Positions 40,661 to 52,984 of a DNA stretch of 64,000 bases are shown piece by piece (position 1 is the stretch's first letter; each line of letters begins with the position of its first letter). A program made the translations under genes and the position numbers. The stretch is from Amorphophallus konjac (taxonomy: Eukaryota; Streptophyta; Magnoliopsida; Alismatales; Araceae), in contig CM040117.1 of the NCBI GenBank assembly GCA_022559845.1, positions 76,731,731-76,795,730 of the forward strand. The letters run 5' to 3'. The notes under the pieces were generated by a model. That model was given only the letters and a program-made list of their open reading frames with translations. It made no database searches and was not told the DNA's origin.

Positions 40661-43355
40661 TGTAAGACCCCGAGTTTCTGTACAAATATTAAATTTCGTA
40701 AATAGTAAATGTTGAATAGTGACTGTGGTAAATAGTAAATAGTAAAAATTTTGACTATCATATAAAAATTCCAAAAAATGGTAGTTAATTAGTAAAGACC
40801 ATGGTAAACACTTTGGTCTTCTGTACTTGACCCTAATAAAATCATTTACATGGCTTAATCAGTGATTTAAGCCTGACTTAAAAACGCGGAAAACACTATT
40901 CATACGAAAATACAACTACCTTAGAAAAATCTGTAAAAATCACATCTGATAGAGGGTATTTTTCTTAGCAACTTTGTCTTCTGAAGTTTCATCGGTAAAA
41001 ATCAGAAACTCTCTCTATCGACTAAACCGTTGAACATTGGGTTAAATTATTATTTTAATCTTAAGATTGGGAGATTAACAATAAACCTCGTGATAAAATT
41101 CCATAAAAATCATATTATGAAAGAGCATGTCTTGATTAGTAATTTTGTCTTTTGGGTCCAATTCATTAAAAATCATTTAGTAATATTAAATTGAGGTTTT
41201 AGTTAACCATTCCTTAATCTTTTGGATTAGGCTTAGATTAGGCTAACCTTACCTTGAGAAACACGTGAAACCGTGTTTTGGTTGGCAGAAACACGTTGTC
41301 AACAATGCAAAGGATTTTGCGGCTCTGACCAAACCGTGTGTGAAGATTAAACACTCCTCTTCCAAACCTATAAGTAGAGGAAGCCCCTTAAACATCTCTT
41401 AAACACAAAAGGGTTCTTGCTGCTGTGAAGAAGCTCTGCAAGTCTACTGTTCATCTTCTTCCCCATTCATCTTTCCTTATTTCATCGGTTAAGGTAGGTA
41501 ACCATGGCACAAACCTTGAATTTGATAAATGGAATGAAAGGGCATCATGTTAGCTTGTAGAAACCATGCTTTTCCATTTATTTACGTACTCAAATGCATG
41601 AATTGAAGCCTTAAACGCCGGATTTATGCTTCTGTTTCGCTGTTCCCGTGTTACAGGGATTAACGGTTCCAATCGGACCGCTTTATCTCTTAGACGGCTC
41701 AGAACTGCCCGCCCGACTTATACAAACGGCCCAATTAGAACCGCCCGCCTTGTATAAAACGGCCCAATGATAACCGTTTTACAGCCAGTAGGTTTAACGG
41801 CCCACTGTCATCCGTTTAACTTCCAGAAAACTGATTTTTTTGCTATTTGACCCATTTAACAATGTTAATTAGTAAAAATTGACAATCCACATAAATAACA
41901 GATAATGACATGAGTAAATTTCTGTTATTTGCAATATCTATTTTGATAAATTGTTTAAAGTGAAAATCATTGAAATTCACTTGTAACTTTGGATAAATTG
42001 AATAAGTATGGTAAATAGCTAAACTTTACCATAGGTAATTTCTGTAAATTACTGTAAACCAGAAAATTACTGGCCGACTTATGGCAAGTCTTTGACCAAT
42101 TAGCCGGACACTCCATCCGGTAAACTTTACATTTTTACCGTAGAACATTTTTACCGTGGTAAATTACGGTTACATCATGACTATTGTTTTAACTTGATTA
42201 ATTGACCGATTACCCTTGGATAATCTTCGGTCATATTTGAGCCCGGAATTGATCAATGGACATTAAACTGAAATTGGTTGGTTTAATTGTTATTGGCAAC
42301 CCGGTGACTATTTTGCATAAATTATCTTATAATTAGATATTATCGTTATGCTTAATACGGATTCTCTTGAACCGTATTTCTTAAAATACGACCCGAATGG
42401 TTCGTATATTCGTTCTTCGGAACTTACTTCTCTCTCTCGAACGGCTTACTGTCAACCGTTCATTCTTGGCCCCGTGACTCGTTACTCATGTGAGTACGGC
42501 CCGGTGTTTGCCGTACGACTACCTTGTTTTGGGTTTTTCATCGTGGTTATACTCTTGAATCAAAGGAGGCGAGTGTCGTCCTTTACATCTTGTACCCGAC
42601 AGAAATTCATCTGATTATATTGGCCATAATTGACTATGTCTAGACGGGGGATCGGTGATCCAATTGAAATGAAATGCCAACGCATCATAAGGGCCCGGTC
42701 TGGTCCTGGGGAGAGCGCCCGAAAAGATATTGAGCCCATTGGGATGTTTATGACAGGGTGAGGCATTGCACCCGAATACTTGACTTGACATGTTACGTCT
42801 ATGACAAACTCTTGTTACTTGACTCGTGCGTATTTACTTGGTTACATGTGTAACATACTTGCTGGCCAAATTATCTACTGTTACTTTACTTGTTCATTAC
42901 TTGGTAAATTGTTATATTTCTTGACCTTGCAAGATATCTTTTACATTGTTTCTTTTATCGTATCGTCATTCTTTATTTACTGCATTTCATATAAATTGGA
43001 AATCAATGGTTAATTACGTAAACCTGTTTGTGGTTATCTACTGAGCGCGTTTAGCTCACTCCTACTTTTCCCCTCTTTCCAGGTGATGAACTTGTCGGGA
43101 ATGGACTGGAGTGATATCGAGAGATAGTTTTAGTTTATTGAGTCAGTTTGTACCCTTAGTATTAGTGAGAGATTGTTCTAGTATTTTGCTTATTATTTGG
43201 ATGTAGTTGTTCTACCCAGTGTACTCAACTTTATTATCAATAAAACTCTGATTATTATCCTTTCCAACCTTTTGTGCAATGGTTTGCAATGGTTCGGAAT
43301 TATTGCTCGCTTGCCCCTAACCGTACGTCCCGAGATTCCGCATCGGGGCGTGACA
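40661..43355 (+). repeat. E8 3' LTR (2,695 bp)
   Basis: Same structure as the 5' LTR: TATA-like near 41369, donor-like AAG|GTAGG at 41495/41496, conserved block 42689-42790 and acceptor ending 43082. Two single-base length differences and several substitutions relative to the 5' LTR lie in the first ~730 bp. Confidence 0.95.
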
Positions 43356-43360
43356 CTTCT

Positions 43361-45175
43361 AGGCAGTTGAAGAAGCATGAGGAAAACTACCCGGTGCATG
43401 ACTTGGAGTTGGCCGGGGTAGTATTTGCACTAAAAATCTGGAGACACTATCTCTACGGAGAATAATTCACAGTATTCTCCGATCATAAGAGCCTCAAATA
43501 TCTATTCTCTCAGAAGGAGCTTAATATGAGGCAACGTCGATGGCTGAAATATTTAAAGGACTTTGATTTCACTATTCATTATCACCCCGGTAAAGGGAAT
43601 TCGGTAGCCGACGCCTTGAGTCGAAAGCCGAGAGCCCTTATAGCCAGCTGTATGATACGGAAATGGAAACTATGAGAGGAATTCTCTAGATTAAATATAA
43701 GCACGGACCAGAAAGACGGGTGCATTACTCTCTCTCACATGAGTGTGCATCCGGACTTGCTATCCGAAATCAAGAAGTTACAAGATGAAGATCCTGGAAT
43801 GATTGAAATCAGGGAGAAACTAGATCAAAGAATCGGGTTCAAGATAGCAATTGATGGAAGACAAATGTTTCAGGAAAGGACATGTGTTCCGGACTGTCCT
43901 GAGTTGAAAAGGAAGATTCTAAATGAAGCTCACCGCTCTAGGTATACCATTCATCTTGGAGCAACTAAGATGTACAAAGATCTAAAAAGAACTTTCAGGT
44001 GGCCGAACATGAAGAGGGAGGTAGCGGACTTTGTGTCTCGCTGTCTCACGTGCCAACAAGTGAAAGCAGAACACCAAAGGCCCGTCGGAAAGTTACACCC
44101 CCTTGATATTCCCAAATGGAAATGGGAAGGAATTGGTATAGATTTCATCATGGGATTGCCTAAATCTAGAGGCGGACATGATGGTATTTGGGTAATCATC
44201 GATCGACTAACCAAGTCGGCGCATTTCTTGCCAATTAAAAGTCGATGGTCGGTTGATGTTTTGGCCGCATTATACATTAAGGAGATCATGAGATTGCATG
44301 GAGTCCCAACATCAATCGTGTCTGACCGAGACCCTCGCTTCACTTCTCATTTCTGGAAGGGTCTACAACACTCTTTGGGGACGAAGCTCAACTTCAGTAC
44401 TGCTTTCCATCCCCAGACCGATGGTCAGACCGAGAGAACAAACCAAATAGTTGAAGACATGTTACGGGCTTGCATTATTGATTTTGGCGGAGGTTGGCAT
44501 GATCATTTGCCTCTAGCCGAGTTTGCATACAACAATAGCTATCAAGCCAGTATACAGATGGCTCCATTTGAAGCCTTGTACGGCAGGAGTTGCCGATCTC
44601 CTATATGCTGGGATGAAGTTGGCGAGAAGCAACTACTAGGGCCTGATATGGTAAGAAACACAACAGAAAAGGTTGAACTTATCCAAGAGAGACTCAAAGT
44701 GGCACAATCCAGACAGAAATCTTATGCAGAGAATAGAAGAAGGGAATTAGAGTTCCAAGTTGGAGACCATGTTTACCTCAAGGTCTCACCCGGTCGAGGA
44801 ATAAGAAGGTTCGGGGTTAAAGGCAAGCTTACACCGAGATTCATTGGTCCATTCGAAATATTGGAAAGAGTTGGCGAGGTAGCCTATCGTCTTGCTTTGC
44901 CTCCACAACTGTCGGAAGTGCACAATGTGTTCCACATTTCCATGCTGAAGAAATATGTGCACGACCCTTTCCACGTCATTGATCATAGTAACTTAGTGAT
45001 TCAAAAGGATCTCACTTATGAACAAAAGCCAATGAAGATTCTTGATTAAGAGGTCCGAGTCTTAAGAAACAAGACCATTCCCATGGTTAAAGTGCAGTGG
45101 AACAAATGCCAGGAACAAGAAGCAACATGGGAAACTGAAGAATCTATGCGAAGAAGATATCCGGAATTATTCTAG
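43361..45175 (+). pseudogene. E7 gag-pol, second part (rest of RNase H, integrase, chromodomain-like tail)
   Basis: Resumes in frame after E8. RNase H continues with [17 protein letters not shown], a TAA at 43463-43465, [17 protein letters not shown] and ADALSRKP, then TGA at 43673-43675. A 436-codon open stretch (43739-45049) holds the integrase: HRSRYTIHLGATKM and [11 protein letters not shown] zinc finger, [26 protein letters not shown] and [14 protein letters not shown] catalytic regions, and the [19 protein letters not shown] fold. TAA at 45047-45049 interrupts the tail, which goes on to VKVQWNKCQEQEATWE and ends PELF, TAG at 45173-45175. Three stops here and two in the first part disable E7. 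Confidence 0.9.
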
Positions 45176-45241
45176 ACTGTAAGTACGCTATACCCTCCAT
45201 GTCTCCATTCGCGTAATTGAATTTGGGGACCAAATTCTTTT

Positions 45242-45254
45242 AAGTGGGGGAGGG
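45242..45254 (+). other. Polypurine tract of E7
   Basis: AAGTGGGGGAGGG immediately before the 3' LTR start TGTAACACC. Confidence 0.95.
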
Positions 45255-47104
45255 TGTAACACCCGATATTTTTAGGCTAAATAGGAACCAAATATTTATG
45301 ATATATATACATATATATAAAGATAATTTACAGTTGATGACATTTACTTTTCCTATAAATAGGTGATGATGTTGAGTAAATAAGAATTCAGGTACATTAT
45401 TATTAGAGTATACAAATGTGAAGTTAATATTCCTTTTTTTGGAAATAAAATGTGAACATGTTACTAGATCGAAACCTATCTCTGACACCTGAAATGATGA
45501 TAAAATCAATAAGGTAGATGAATAAATGAGTTTAACAATAATAATTTATAAATATATTTAGAGTTTGACTTAAATCTGAAATTCTAAATTAATAGTGGGT
45601 TAAAAGATCATTAATGGAGCTTAGCACTAAAATACATATCACCCAATATAAGGGCCTTAACCTATTACTAAACTCATACACATTAATGAGCCTTAAAACC
45701 ATGTACCTCCATGTGCCAGCCCATGGAGTATATATAAATACTCACAAAACTAACCCACATACGTATATACTAAATGGTCAATTTCTAACCCAAAGCCCAA
45801 GGCCCCTATACACTAACCAACCCATATAGGTGTATATCTAAAACCCAAACCCCATGTGTGCAAGGCTTTTCTTCCAAAAATCAAAACTCACGTGAAAGCC
45901 AACCTAACAAACTCATAATGGGCTTAAAACAAATATTGTATATGCTGTTTTATAAAACCTTAAAACCCAACAACCAACCAAGAACCTTGATGCATGCCAT
46001 TCGATTACCCAAACCCATTGTGACCCACTTGCACCCTAAACCCACGTACGATTCTCACAAAGCTAACCTAACCTGCATGCTCCGACGAACTAGTTATTAG
46101 GGTCTCAAGTTGCAAAACCAAGCATGCGGCTGTTAAAATGGAAAGGTAAATAACAAGCACGGAAGGTTTTAAACCCTTCCGTTTCCGAACAAACGAACCC
46201 CTCTAGAAGTTGAATGACCTTATAAAATCATCACCCTGTCGATCGTAACAGCGGTTGCACTGCGTCATCATCGTCCTGCTATTACCGTTGTCAAACAAGG
46301 GCGACGTCTGCATCCATCTACTTCCTACTGTGAAGAAAGCGGCATCCCACTGCTTCCTCTTCTTCTTATTCATCTTCCTATACCACGTTCTTCACGTCGG
46401 AAAGGTAGGTTTTCTCAAGTTTCGTAGCCCAAATAAAGTTAAAACATGATTTAAGGCCAACATGATAGATAAAATCATCTTATATCATGCATTTTTATCA
46501 TACATATGATTATCAGTGTGTTCTGAATTTTTACAGTAATTAACGACCCTTTTTAGGGCGCTATTTCATTTTGACGCCCATCAAAACGGTCGTCAAATCC
46601 CATTGAAATTGACGACTTCGCATATGTCGTGTTTTCTGGAATTGACGCCATTGTTAAGGGCGTTATAAAAGTAAAACGTGACAGTCACAGTGTCGTCAAT
46701 TAACAAAATTCAAAAAAAAGTGATCAGTGACGGTCGTCAATTAAATATATGTGGGTTATGAGTGTTTCGCATTTATAGTTGTTAATGGACATAGAAGTAT
46801 CCTTTCGCCATGAAAATATTTGGGCGTACTATTGGGATGGGGACCGAGGTAGTGGAAGTAGTTGCACCATTTTTCGTGCCCTCTAGTGCACGATCCCCCG
46901 TCTCTCATCGAAAAATTATTTTGAACATATGGTTGGGTAGAGTTTTTCGAGCCGGTCATTTTGGTATATTATAAGCAATATTCCGACATCATTTAGTATA
47001 GAAACAGGAGGCTTGAAAAAATCGATTTTTTTTTAATAACGACCCAAACATGGTCGTTACTTAACATTCTGACGCCCATACTCTTAGGCGTCAGATTAAC
47101 TATT

Positions 47105-47135
<31 letters not shown>

Positions 47136-49020
47136 CATGTAGGCAGATCTTTGAAAATCCATTATTATTAGAATACATAACAGAAAATTATGAAAAAAAT
47201 ATATTTAGAATCCTTGTATTTTTCTCCTAATTATCATATATTCTTTTTCCTTAAATTATTTTTTATAAATCAATGTGCCTTTTAATGTATGTTTTTGAGT
47301 TTGTTCAAATAAATAGATATAAATGTGAAATCTTGTTAAATAAATTTATTTAAAAATCATGAAAATTAACGTTCCCCAAAAGGATGCTAATTAATAAATG
47401 ACAGCACCCACGGGCGTTAAATAATATAAATTTATTTAATTATAGTTAATTATAAGGTAGGATGGATATGAACTCTATGATTAACACATTCTTATTCTCA
47501 CCGTTTTCTCCCGTTTTTGACCCATACCGCGGGTCTTTTGGCACTCTCATCTCACGTCCGTAGATGGAGTCCATGTTTCATGATTGGTTCACGCATACCC
47601 CTCAACTCTTGGTGACATACGAGCCCTCCGTTGGACATTCCGTTCCTTCGGACTGGCGAGTTAGTCATTGGGACCTCCGTAAGTCTCCTCGTAGCCTTGG
47701 ATTCCCTCAAGGCCGACTGAGCTGGTTGTACCTTAACCACCTTGTACCTTTTGATTGCCACGTCTTGTGGTAACCCGGCCCTCTCATAGTGCCATCTTGG
47801 TCCATGAGAGAAGGATCTTAGCCTATGGAATGATGATATTCCACTAGGCAATGTCTTGGATTGAGCCCCTTATAGATGGGGTCAATCTCTCAACTTGATT
47901 CATATCCCTTGATTGGTGACAGGTTTAGTCATCCACTCAAGTTATCACGGCTACCTAGTTAAGGTACCGAATCTACCCAGGTTATCGACATGTCATGTTT
48001 CTCGTTCGTTTTTATTATTGTCTATCTAATATTCTTTCTTGAATTCCGTGGAACCTATCCACGAATCTGCCTTGATATCCTACACAAGTTTGTTCTTGGA
48101 AATCCATGGCTATCACTAAAGTGGTTGTCTAGATATTTACATATAACAATGCCTGCGCATTTAAGGGCCCGATCTGGTCCTAGAAGGAGCACCCGAAAGT
48201 ACTTGTGCCCATGGGAGTTATATTGATCACGGTGTGGGATTGCACCGAAGTACTTGCTTGAATCTACGACACTCCACTATATCTCTATCTCTCTCTCACG
48301 TGCTAGACTTGATTGACTTGACATGACTTGCGTGGCCCGGAATGGGCAAAGTACTTGCTTGTTAATAGCCATTATCTCATGACATGGATGACTTTAGTGA
48401 TATACTTGGTACTCGTTCTTGAAATCTTGAATACTTGAAATTCCCTATCTTGGATCAACAATAAATGTTATTTCCTCTCGTTATCATGTTCAATTCCATA
48501 GCATTTTATTTTACATGTTTTACATGTTAGACTTGCATTTCCATCTGAAAAAGGTAATGACTTAAACCAATTGCTAGTTCTTGAGATATAATTCCTACTA
48601 AGCGTTCGCTCATCTAGTTCCTTTCCCCAACCTTTCAGGTAATACGGACCCTGACTCAGACTCAGATGGGCAGGAGCAAGAGTGACGAGCGTAGAACTTG
48701 CAAGCGTCATGCTGCTACTACCATTTATCGTGTCTTGTCGTCCTTAGTTTATTCTTGCAGTCTTGTCGTTGGACATTGTGTTATGTCAATGTGTTGTAAT
48801 AATAAGGCTTATGGGCCTGGTTCGAATTGTTAAGTCTTGGAGTATGTGACTTTATTTATGGGTTTGTTATTATCACTGGTATCAGTGTTTGATTATGTTT
48901 TAATTCTCCTCTTATTGCGCACTCTATTTTTGATGTCGAAATTCTACTTACTCTGATTGACATGATTGATATAAACTCGTCACGCTCTCCCCGGGTTCCT
49001 TTCGCGCTCAGGGCGTGACA
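45255..49020 (+). repeat. E7 3' LTR (3,766 bp)
   Basis: Matches 26736-30526 closely, except for a patch of about 430 bp (46980-47370 against 28450-28880) with far more differences. Donor-like site 46404/46405, acceptor ending 48638, (AT)9 at 47118-47135 where the 5' LTR has (AT)22. Ends GGGCGTGACA at 49020, then the target duplication TTGCC. Confidence 0.95.
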
Positions 49021-49095
49021 TTGCCGATGGTGGGAAAAACCGGATAGGGTAGCGACCGATCTTGTCGATGGTGACAAGGGTCGAAAAGGGTAGAC
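49021..49095 (-). repeat. Minisatellite M1, resumed after E7
   Basis: TTGCCGATGGTGGGAAAAAC continues the unit cut at 26735 and is followed by GACCGATCTTGTCGATGGTG. The last unit ends near 49095. Confidence 0.9.
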
Positions 49096-49209
49096 AATAG
49101 ATGTATATAGGCGGGATATCGGATGAAAATTCCCCATCGACCTCGTAAGGGGTCTTCCGGACAGAGAATGAATCATCACTATTCATCATTCAAATTTTTT
49201 ATTCACATT

Positions 49210-50190
49210 ACTGACCTAAGCGCCCTTTCGGGTTTTCGCCGAGGCCAGCCCCCTCTTGCTTTTGCCCGCGCGCCGTTTCGGGTTTTCACACGACGGGGTA
49301 TCCAATTTTACCTGCAGCGCCCTTTCGGGTTTTCGCCACAGCTGGGTTATAGCCATTTTTGCACTTGTCCCGATATAGGAACAAGTCTGGCGGGGTATCT
49401 CTATTTTTAACCCCATTTTCTTTTCTATCTTTCTTTTTTCTTGAATTCGGGATGCAGAAGAACTGGACCGCGAAAATATTGACTGGCCTTGTTGATGATG
49501 ACAAGGATTGGACCCTGCTTCGGTCTGTCGACACTGGTTAGATATTGAAGCAAAGGATACGGTCTATTAACAAGGATGTAAGATCCGAGCTAAGGGTAAA
49601 GATCGACCGGTCTCGTCGATGATGATGAGGGTCGAACGTGGGTTTATTCACCGGCATGGGCACATGCCGAGGCAAAGGTAGGGTTATTAACGAGGACGGA
49701 AAGTCCAAGTTAAGGGTAGAGATAAACCGATCTCGCCGATGATGACGAGGGTCGACCATGGGTTTATTCATCAACATGGGTCACATGCCGAAGCAAAGAT
49801 GGGATTATCAACAGGGACGTAAGGTCCAAGTTAAGGGTAGAGATCGACCGATCTCGCCGATGATGACGAGGGTCGAATGTGGGTTTGTTAAAGGATTTCT
49901 GGTGGGACTTTGATGGTTGTCCCTTTCGGAGTTTCATTCGGTGGAGAATAGGAGAGGAATTTAGAAATTACCACTTTACTGACTCAAGCGCCCTTTCGGG
50001 GATTCGCCGGAGCTAGCCCCCTCTTGCTTTTGCCCGCGTGCCCTTTCGGGTTTTCATGCGGCGGGGTACCCGATTTTGCCTGCAGCGCCCTTTCAGATTT
50101 TCGCCACAGCTGGGTTATAGCCATTTTTGCACTTGTCCTAATATAGGAACAAGTCCGGCGGGGTATCTCTATTTTTAACCCCATTTTTTC
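49210..50190 (-). repeat. E6 3' UTR: ~210-bp block present twice around 122-bp tandem repeats
   Basis: Bases 49210-49425 and 49978-50190 are similar copies offset by 768 bp, each with three GCCCTTTCGGGTTTTC-like motifs and AACAAGTC-GGCGGGGTAT. Between them, about 49585-49880, three units of ~122 bp share TAAGGGTAGAGATCGACCG and CGCCGATGATGACGAGGGTC, words related to the M1 units. No gene is seen in 49096-50430. Confidence 0.8.
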
Positions 50191-50429
50191 TTTTTTATTT
50201 ATTGGTTATGTTTTTTTGAGGATATAAAAGGCGGTAGGTCGAAGTGTAATGTTCGACGCCTAGTCGGCAGTGGATGGCCCGTAGTGGCAACAATGTGAGA
50301 ATGCCAGCTAGAACACAAAGCCTTTAGCCGACTCGGGTTTATTCGTTAGCGGGAGGATAATGCTAACGCAAGGAAGGGATTTCATGCCAATCCGAACATA
50401 AGGCTCGTAATGGCGGTGTGGCGTATTCT

Positions 50430-51700
50430 TTTGGAAGCTTGATCAGGGCGGAATGCCACTAGACCAAGGAGAGGATAGCTTGATCAGGGCGGAATGCCAC
50501 TGGACCAAAGGGAAGGGTAGCTCGGTCAGGGCGGAATGCCATTGGACCAAGGAGAAGGGTAGCTCGGTTAGGGCGGAGTGCCACTAAACCAAGGAGAAGG
50601 GTAGCTTGTTTAGGGCGGAGTGCCACTAAACCAAGAAAAGGGTAGCTTGTTTAGGGCGGAGTGCCACTAAACCACGGAAAGTAGCTTGGTTAGGGCGAAG
50701 TGCCACTAAACCAAGGAGAGGGTAGCTCGGTTAGGGCGGAGTGCCACTAAACCAAGGAGAGGGTAGCTCGGTTAGGGCGGAATGCCACTAGACCAAGGGA
50801 AGGTAGCTTGATAAGGGCGAGATGCCACTAAACCAAGAAGAGGGTAGCTTGATCATGGTGAGATGCCACTAAACCAAGGAGAAGAGTAGCTCGGTTAGGG
50901 CGGAGTGCCACTAAACCAAGGAAGGTAGCTTGGTTAGGGCGAAGTTCCACTAAACTAAGGGAAGGTAGCTCGGTTAGGGTGGAGTGCCACTAACCAAGGA
51001 GAAGGGTAGCTCGGTTAGGCCAGAGTGCCACTAGACCAAGGGAAGGTAGCTCGGTTAGGGCGAAGTGCCACTAACCTAGGAGAAGGGTAGCTCGGTTAGG
51101 GCGGAGTGCCACTAAACCAAGAAAAAGGTAGCTTGTTTAGGGCGGAGTGCCACTAAACCACGGAAGGTAGCTTGGTTAGGGCCAAGTGCCACTAAACCAA
51201 GGAGAGGGTAGCTCAGTTAGGGCGGAGTGCCACTAAACCAAGGAGAAGAGTAGCTCGGTTAGGGCGGAGTGCCACTAAACCAAGAAAAAGGGTAGCTTGA
51301 TCAGGGCGAGATGCCACTAAACCACGGAATGTAGCTTGGTTAGGGCGAAGTGCCACTAAACCAAGGAGAGGGTAGCTCGGTTAGGGCGGAGTGCCACTAA
51401 ACCAAGGAGAGGGTAGCTCGGTTAGGGCGGAATGCCACTAGACCAATGGAAGGTAGCTTGATCAGGGCGAGATGCCACTAAACCAAGAAGAGGGTAGCTT
51501 GATCAGGGCGAGATGCCACTAAACCAAGGAGAAGAGTAGCTCGGTTAGGGCGGAGTGCCACTAAACCAAGGAAGGTAGCTTGGTTAGGGCGAAGTGCCAC
51601 TAAACCAAGGAGAGGGTAGCTCGGTTAGGGCGGAGTGCCACTAAACCAAGAAGAGGTAGCTCGGTTAGGGCAGAGTGCCACTAACCAAGGAAAAGTTAGC
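50430..51700 (-). repeat. E6 minisatellite M2, ~30 units of ~36-43 bp
   Basis: The unit is GTAGCTCGGTTAGGGCGGAG TGCCACTAAACCAAGGAGAAGG with variable purine-rich spacer length. GGTTAG and CTAAACC form an imperfect hairpin. Early units use GGTCAG with GGACC or AGACC. The array lies directly downstream (element sense) of the integrase stop. Confidence 0.9.
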
Positions 51701-51709
51701 TCCGACCGA

Positions 51710-52870
51710 TCACTCGGGACATGTCGGCTGCGCTGCATGATACAGCTTAATGTGTTTTCCGTTGAGGGGAGAGAACTGAATGACTCCTTTGTGGTCTACA
51801 AGGACGTAGGCACCCCCTTCATATACTCGACGGATGATATACGGCCCGACCCAGTTTTCGACAAGCTTCCCTTTGGGGTTGGAGGCCATCACTTCTTTTC
51901 TTTTGACCATTACCAGGTCTCCTTTCTTGAATTCTCGACCCTTCACTAGCTTGTCAAAAGCACGGGCCATGCGAGCTTGGTAGAGTTGGATGTTTTGTTG
52001 TGCCCGGAGGTATTTTCCTTCGAGCTCAGCGAGCTCCTCCAATCTTCTTTCTGCATTGGTCTGCTCACCACTGACTAGTCCGTGCTGGATGGCAACTCGC
52101 AAGGAAGGAACTTCAAGTTCAATGGGCGCTACAGCTTCCGACCCATAGACGAGGGAGAAAGGTGAACATTCGGTTGGGGTCTTGTAGACAGTACGATAGG
52201 CCCAAAGTGCTTCGTACATCCTTTCTTCCCAATCTTTTTTATTAGACTTGACAGTCTTTGCCAGCAATGTGTATAAGGTCTTGTTAAAGGCTTCTGCAAG
52301 TCCATTGGCTTGAGGGTTGTAGGGGGACGATGTCCTCCAGTCGATTTTGTATTTGTTGGCCAGCCGATAAACCTTCTGGTTCCTAAAATGACTGCCATTA
52401 TCAGAGATGATTCGGTTGGGGATCCCGAACCAAAATATTACATTCTGCCGGAAGAATCTTGCAACTAGTTCTCCTGTCACATCTCTTAGTGCTACCGCCT
52501 CCGCCCATCTGGAGAAGTAGTCTGTAGCTGCTAAGATGTATCTGCACCCTGATGAAGATGCAGGTAGCGGCCCTACTACGTCCGTGCCCCACTGAGCAAA
52601 CGGCCAGCTTGGTAGGGTGGGATGCAATGGCACTGGAGGTCTCCTCGCCACATTAGCGTGTTCTTGACACTTCTGACAAGCTTTGGCAAACTTGCAGCAA
52701 TCATCAAATATAGTGGGCCAATAGTAACCCAGTTTCTTTATCTCAATTTTCATCTTCGGGACAGCCTGGTGTGCTCTAGCTGATCCTGCATGGACCTCCT
52801 GCATCACTTGTCCCGCTTCTGCTGAAGACAAGCAACGGAGTAGGACTTTCCTTCGGGCATCTTCCGTAAT
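51710..52870 (-). pseudogene. E6 integrase
   Basis: Open from 52870 down to a stop at 51710 (373 codons from the Met at 52831). Zinc-finger segment EVHAGSARAHQ, then CQKCQEHAN. Catalytic core WGTDVVGPLP, SDNGSHFRNQ and NPQANGLAEAFNK supplies Asp, Asp and Glu. The C-terminal domain contains KGDLVMVKRKEV and NWVGPYIIRRVYEGGAY. Preceded by an in-frame TGA at 52871-52873 where CGA (R) would be expected. The core looks whole, but it cannot be made from this broken polyprotein. Confidence 0.85.
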
Positions 52871-52984
52871 TCAGAACAAGGTCCCGCTTCTCATCTCATA
52901 AGAATCCTTGATCCTCAGGAGCTTCATTCTCTGTTCCTTTTCTTTTGGAAATTGTTGGTGTTGAAACCAGCATAGGAGATGCTC

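Larger units (their letters stand above)
33243..43355 (+). mobile_element. E8: young, near-intact Tekay/Del-like chromovirus inserted in E7
   Basis: LTRs 33243-35939 and 40661-43355 are nearly identical, with perfect target duplications CTTCT at 33238-33242 and 43356-43360. PBS, 1,424-codon polyprotein and PPT are in place. The only coding defect seen is a one-base loss near the 5' end of gag. It is the youngest insertion that can be ordered in the window, as it lies inside E7, which lies inside E6. Confidence 0.97.
26736..49020 (+). mobile_element. E7: Tekay/Del-like chromovirus with ~3.8-kb LTRs, containing E8
   Basis: LTRs 26736-30526 and 45255-49020, flanked by the 5-bp target duplication TTGCC (26731-26735 and 49021-49025). 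The order is 5' LTR, PBS, gag-PRO-RT-RNase H, [E8], RNase H-integrase-chromodomain-like tail, PPT, 3' LTR. gag-pol keeps one reading frame throughout but has five stops and no detected frameshift. E8 is inserted in the RNase H coding region. Confidence 0.95.
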
